Of a stretch of DNA of 5,613 nucleotides, positions 5,003-5,613 are shown one piece after another; position 1 is the stretch's first letter; every line of letters begins with the position of its first letter. This DNA is from Candidatus Woesearchaeota archaeon (GTDB lineage Archaea > Nanobdellota > Nanobdellia > Woesearchaeales > WALR01). Below the pieces are notes generated by a model, which worked only from the letters and a program-made list of their open reading frames with translations, had not been told where the DNA came from and did no database searches. The stretch is from positions 1 to 5,613 of the forward strand of contig WALR01000153.1 in assembly GCA_015522765.1 (NCBI GenBank). Direction: 5' to 3'. The translations under genes were made by a program, and so were the position numbers.

Positions 5003-5613
5003 CTACCACCACTCCTTCTCAAAGACAAGCCAGTAGGTAAGATAGGCGACGAAGGCGATTATAACCGCCCACACCAAAGAGAAGAATTTAAAGTGGAACA
5101 GGAGCAGATATGCCAGTATAAAGCTGAATAGGAATGCGTAGCCCATCCTCGTCCCGCGGAAGAGGAGCACCCCTGGAAGGGGGGGAAAGGGGAGCATTGT
5201 GAAGAACGCTATAAGGAAGTTTACAAAGATGAACTTGTCAAGCAGGGGGTTAGTGTAGGAGAAGACATTCATAAGCTCCTTAACAAACATTCCTGTGAGA
5301 AGGTTCGCGAGCGGCCCTGCTGCGGCGACCCATCCCTGAACCCCATAGTTAAGGCCGTAGCGGAACCTCCCAAGGCGGTGGACCGCCATCATGCTCACCA
5401 TTATCCCGCCGGGAAGTATGAGATAGGCCTTTCCGCCCGAGGCAAGCGTCAACAGAACGCCTGCCGAGAGCCCGAAGAGCCAGGGCTTAAACTCTGCCAC
5501 ATAGCCGTTTGCTATTGCAAGAACCTTCTGGGAGGAGATGTGGATGAGGAACACCAATAGGACGATGAGGGTTGTGTTCAGGAAGTTAAGAGACCACAGG
5601 GCTGCATTAAATG
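5003..5613 (-). CDS. M50/site-2-protease-like membrane protein lacking zinc-ligand motifs, 5'-truncated by window edge
   Basis: The frame is open to the right edge (202 visible residues), so the start lies beyond 5613; the TTG at 5557 is internal. It is a polytopic membrane protein with hydrophobic segments at about 11-24, 44-57, 61-75, 93-112, 127-141, 157-175 and 177-197. Its layout matches small archaeal M50 (site-2 protease) proteins: a first helix ending in a His motif followed by GYVAEFKPW (36-44), a PGG turn (67-69), AAAGPLAN (96-103) and the NFLIAFFTMLPFPPLPG block (131-147). Active members have HExxH in the first helix and LDG in the last motif. Here these read HISSQ (24-28) and LPG (145-147), so the catalytic Glu, the second His and the Asp ligand are all missing, and it is probably not a protease. 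The fold assignment is by motif recognition. It ends in TAG, 56 bases before orc1. Confidence 0.7.
   Translation of the reverse strand, partial: FNAALWSLNFLNTTLIVLLVFLIHISSQKVLAIANGYVAEFKPWLFGLSAGVLLTLASGGKAYLILPGGIMVSMMAVHRLGRFRYGLNYGVQGWVAAAGPLANLLTGMFVKELMNVFSYTNPLLDKFIFVNFLIAFFTMLPFPPLPGVLLFRGTRMGYAFLFSFILAYLLLFHFKFFSLVWAVIIAFVAYLTYWLVFEKEWW

Noticed and set aside
5179..5185. Seven-G run as a possible sequencing indel creating the LPG variant in the M50-like gene
   Set aside because: The frame stays continuous with well-formed membrane segments on both sides, so an indel is not needed. The Asp-to-Pro change lies in a separate codon (CCA) beyond the run.

Overview
The window reads as archaeal chromosome. 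The evidence is the gene content: an Orc1/Cdc6-type initiator, an RNase J of the compact archaeal length and a DtxR-FeoA-FeoB iron operon. Arg is written almost only with AGG/AGA and Ile often with ATA. Candidate promoters are TATA boxes with purine-rich BRE-like sequence, and there are no bacterial -35/-10 pairs. Archaeal RNase J points to Euryarchaeota or a DPANN lineage rather than Crenarchaeota; I cannot place it more closely. Coding density is high and no mobile element, CRISPR array, tRNA or rRNA is visible.

Bases 1-2331 (+) are a ferrous-iron uptake operon. It holds the 3' part of a DtxR/MntR-family metal-responsive repressor, the small SH3-like protein FeoA, and the GTPase-permease FeoB. 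feoA and feoB overlap by ATGA. The repressor is cut by the window edge, so the operon promoter and operator are not visible.

Bases 2332-2525 are the only sizeable intergenic stretch. It is AT-rich and carries TATA-like elements readable in both directions, a perfect 9-bp tandem repeat, a possible leaderless 27-codon ORF on the minus strand, and a 6-codon upstream ORF with the region's best Shine-Dalgarno. The stop of that short ORF overlaps the start of the next gene.

Bases 2526-3860 (+) encode archaeal RNase J (metallo-beta-lactamase/beta-CASP nuclease), with all expected catalytic motifs. It converges, across 24 bp, on a minus-strand pair. The first gene of that pair (running in from the right edge) encodes a polytopic membrane protein of the site-2-protease (M50) fold whose HExxH and LDG zinc-ligand motifs are both replaced. 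The second is orc1/cdc6, the replication initiator, behind its own probable TATA box and probably leaderless.

The iron operon forms one functional unit. RNase J (RNA turnover), Orc1 (replication) and the M50-like protein are housekeeping or uncharacterised genes with no evident link to it. I see no obvious new multi-gene system. The most unusual items are the zinc-ligand-less M50 homologue, the upstream-ORF arrangement before RNase J, the possible small gene opposite it, and the altered metal-ligand set of the repressor.
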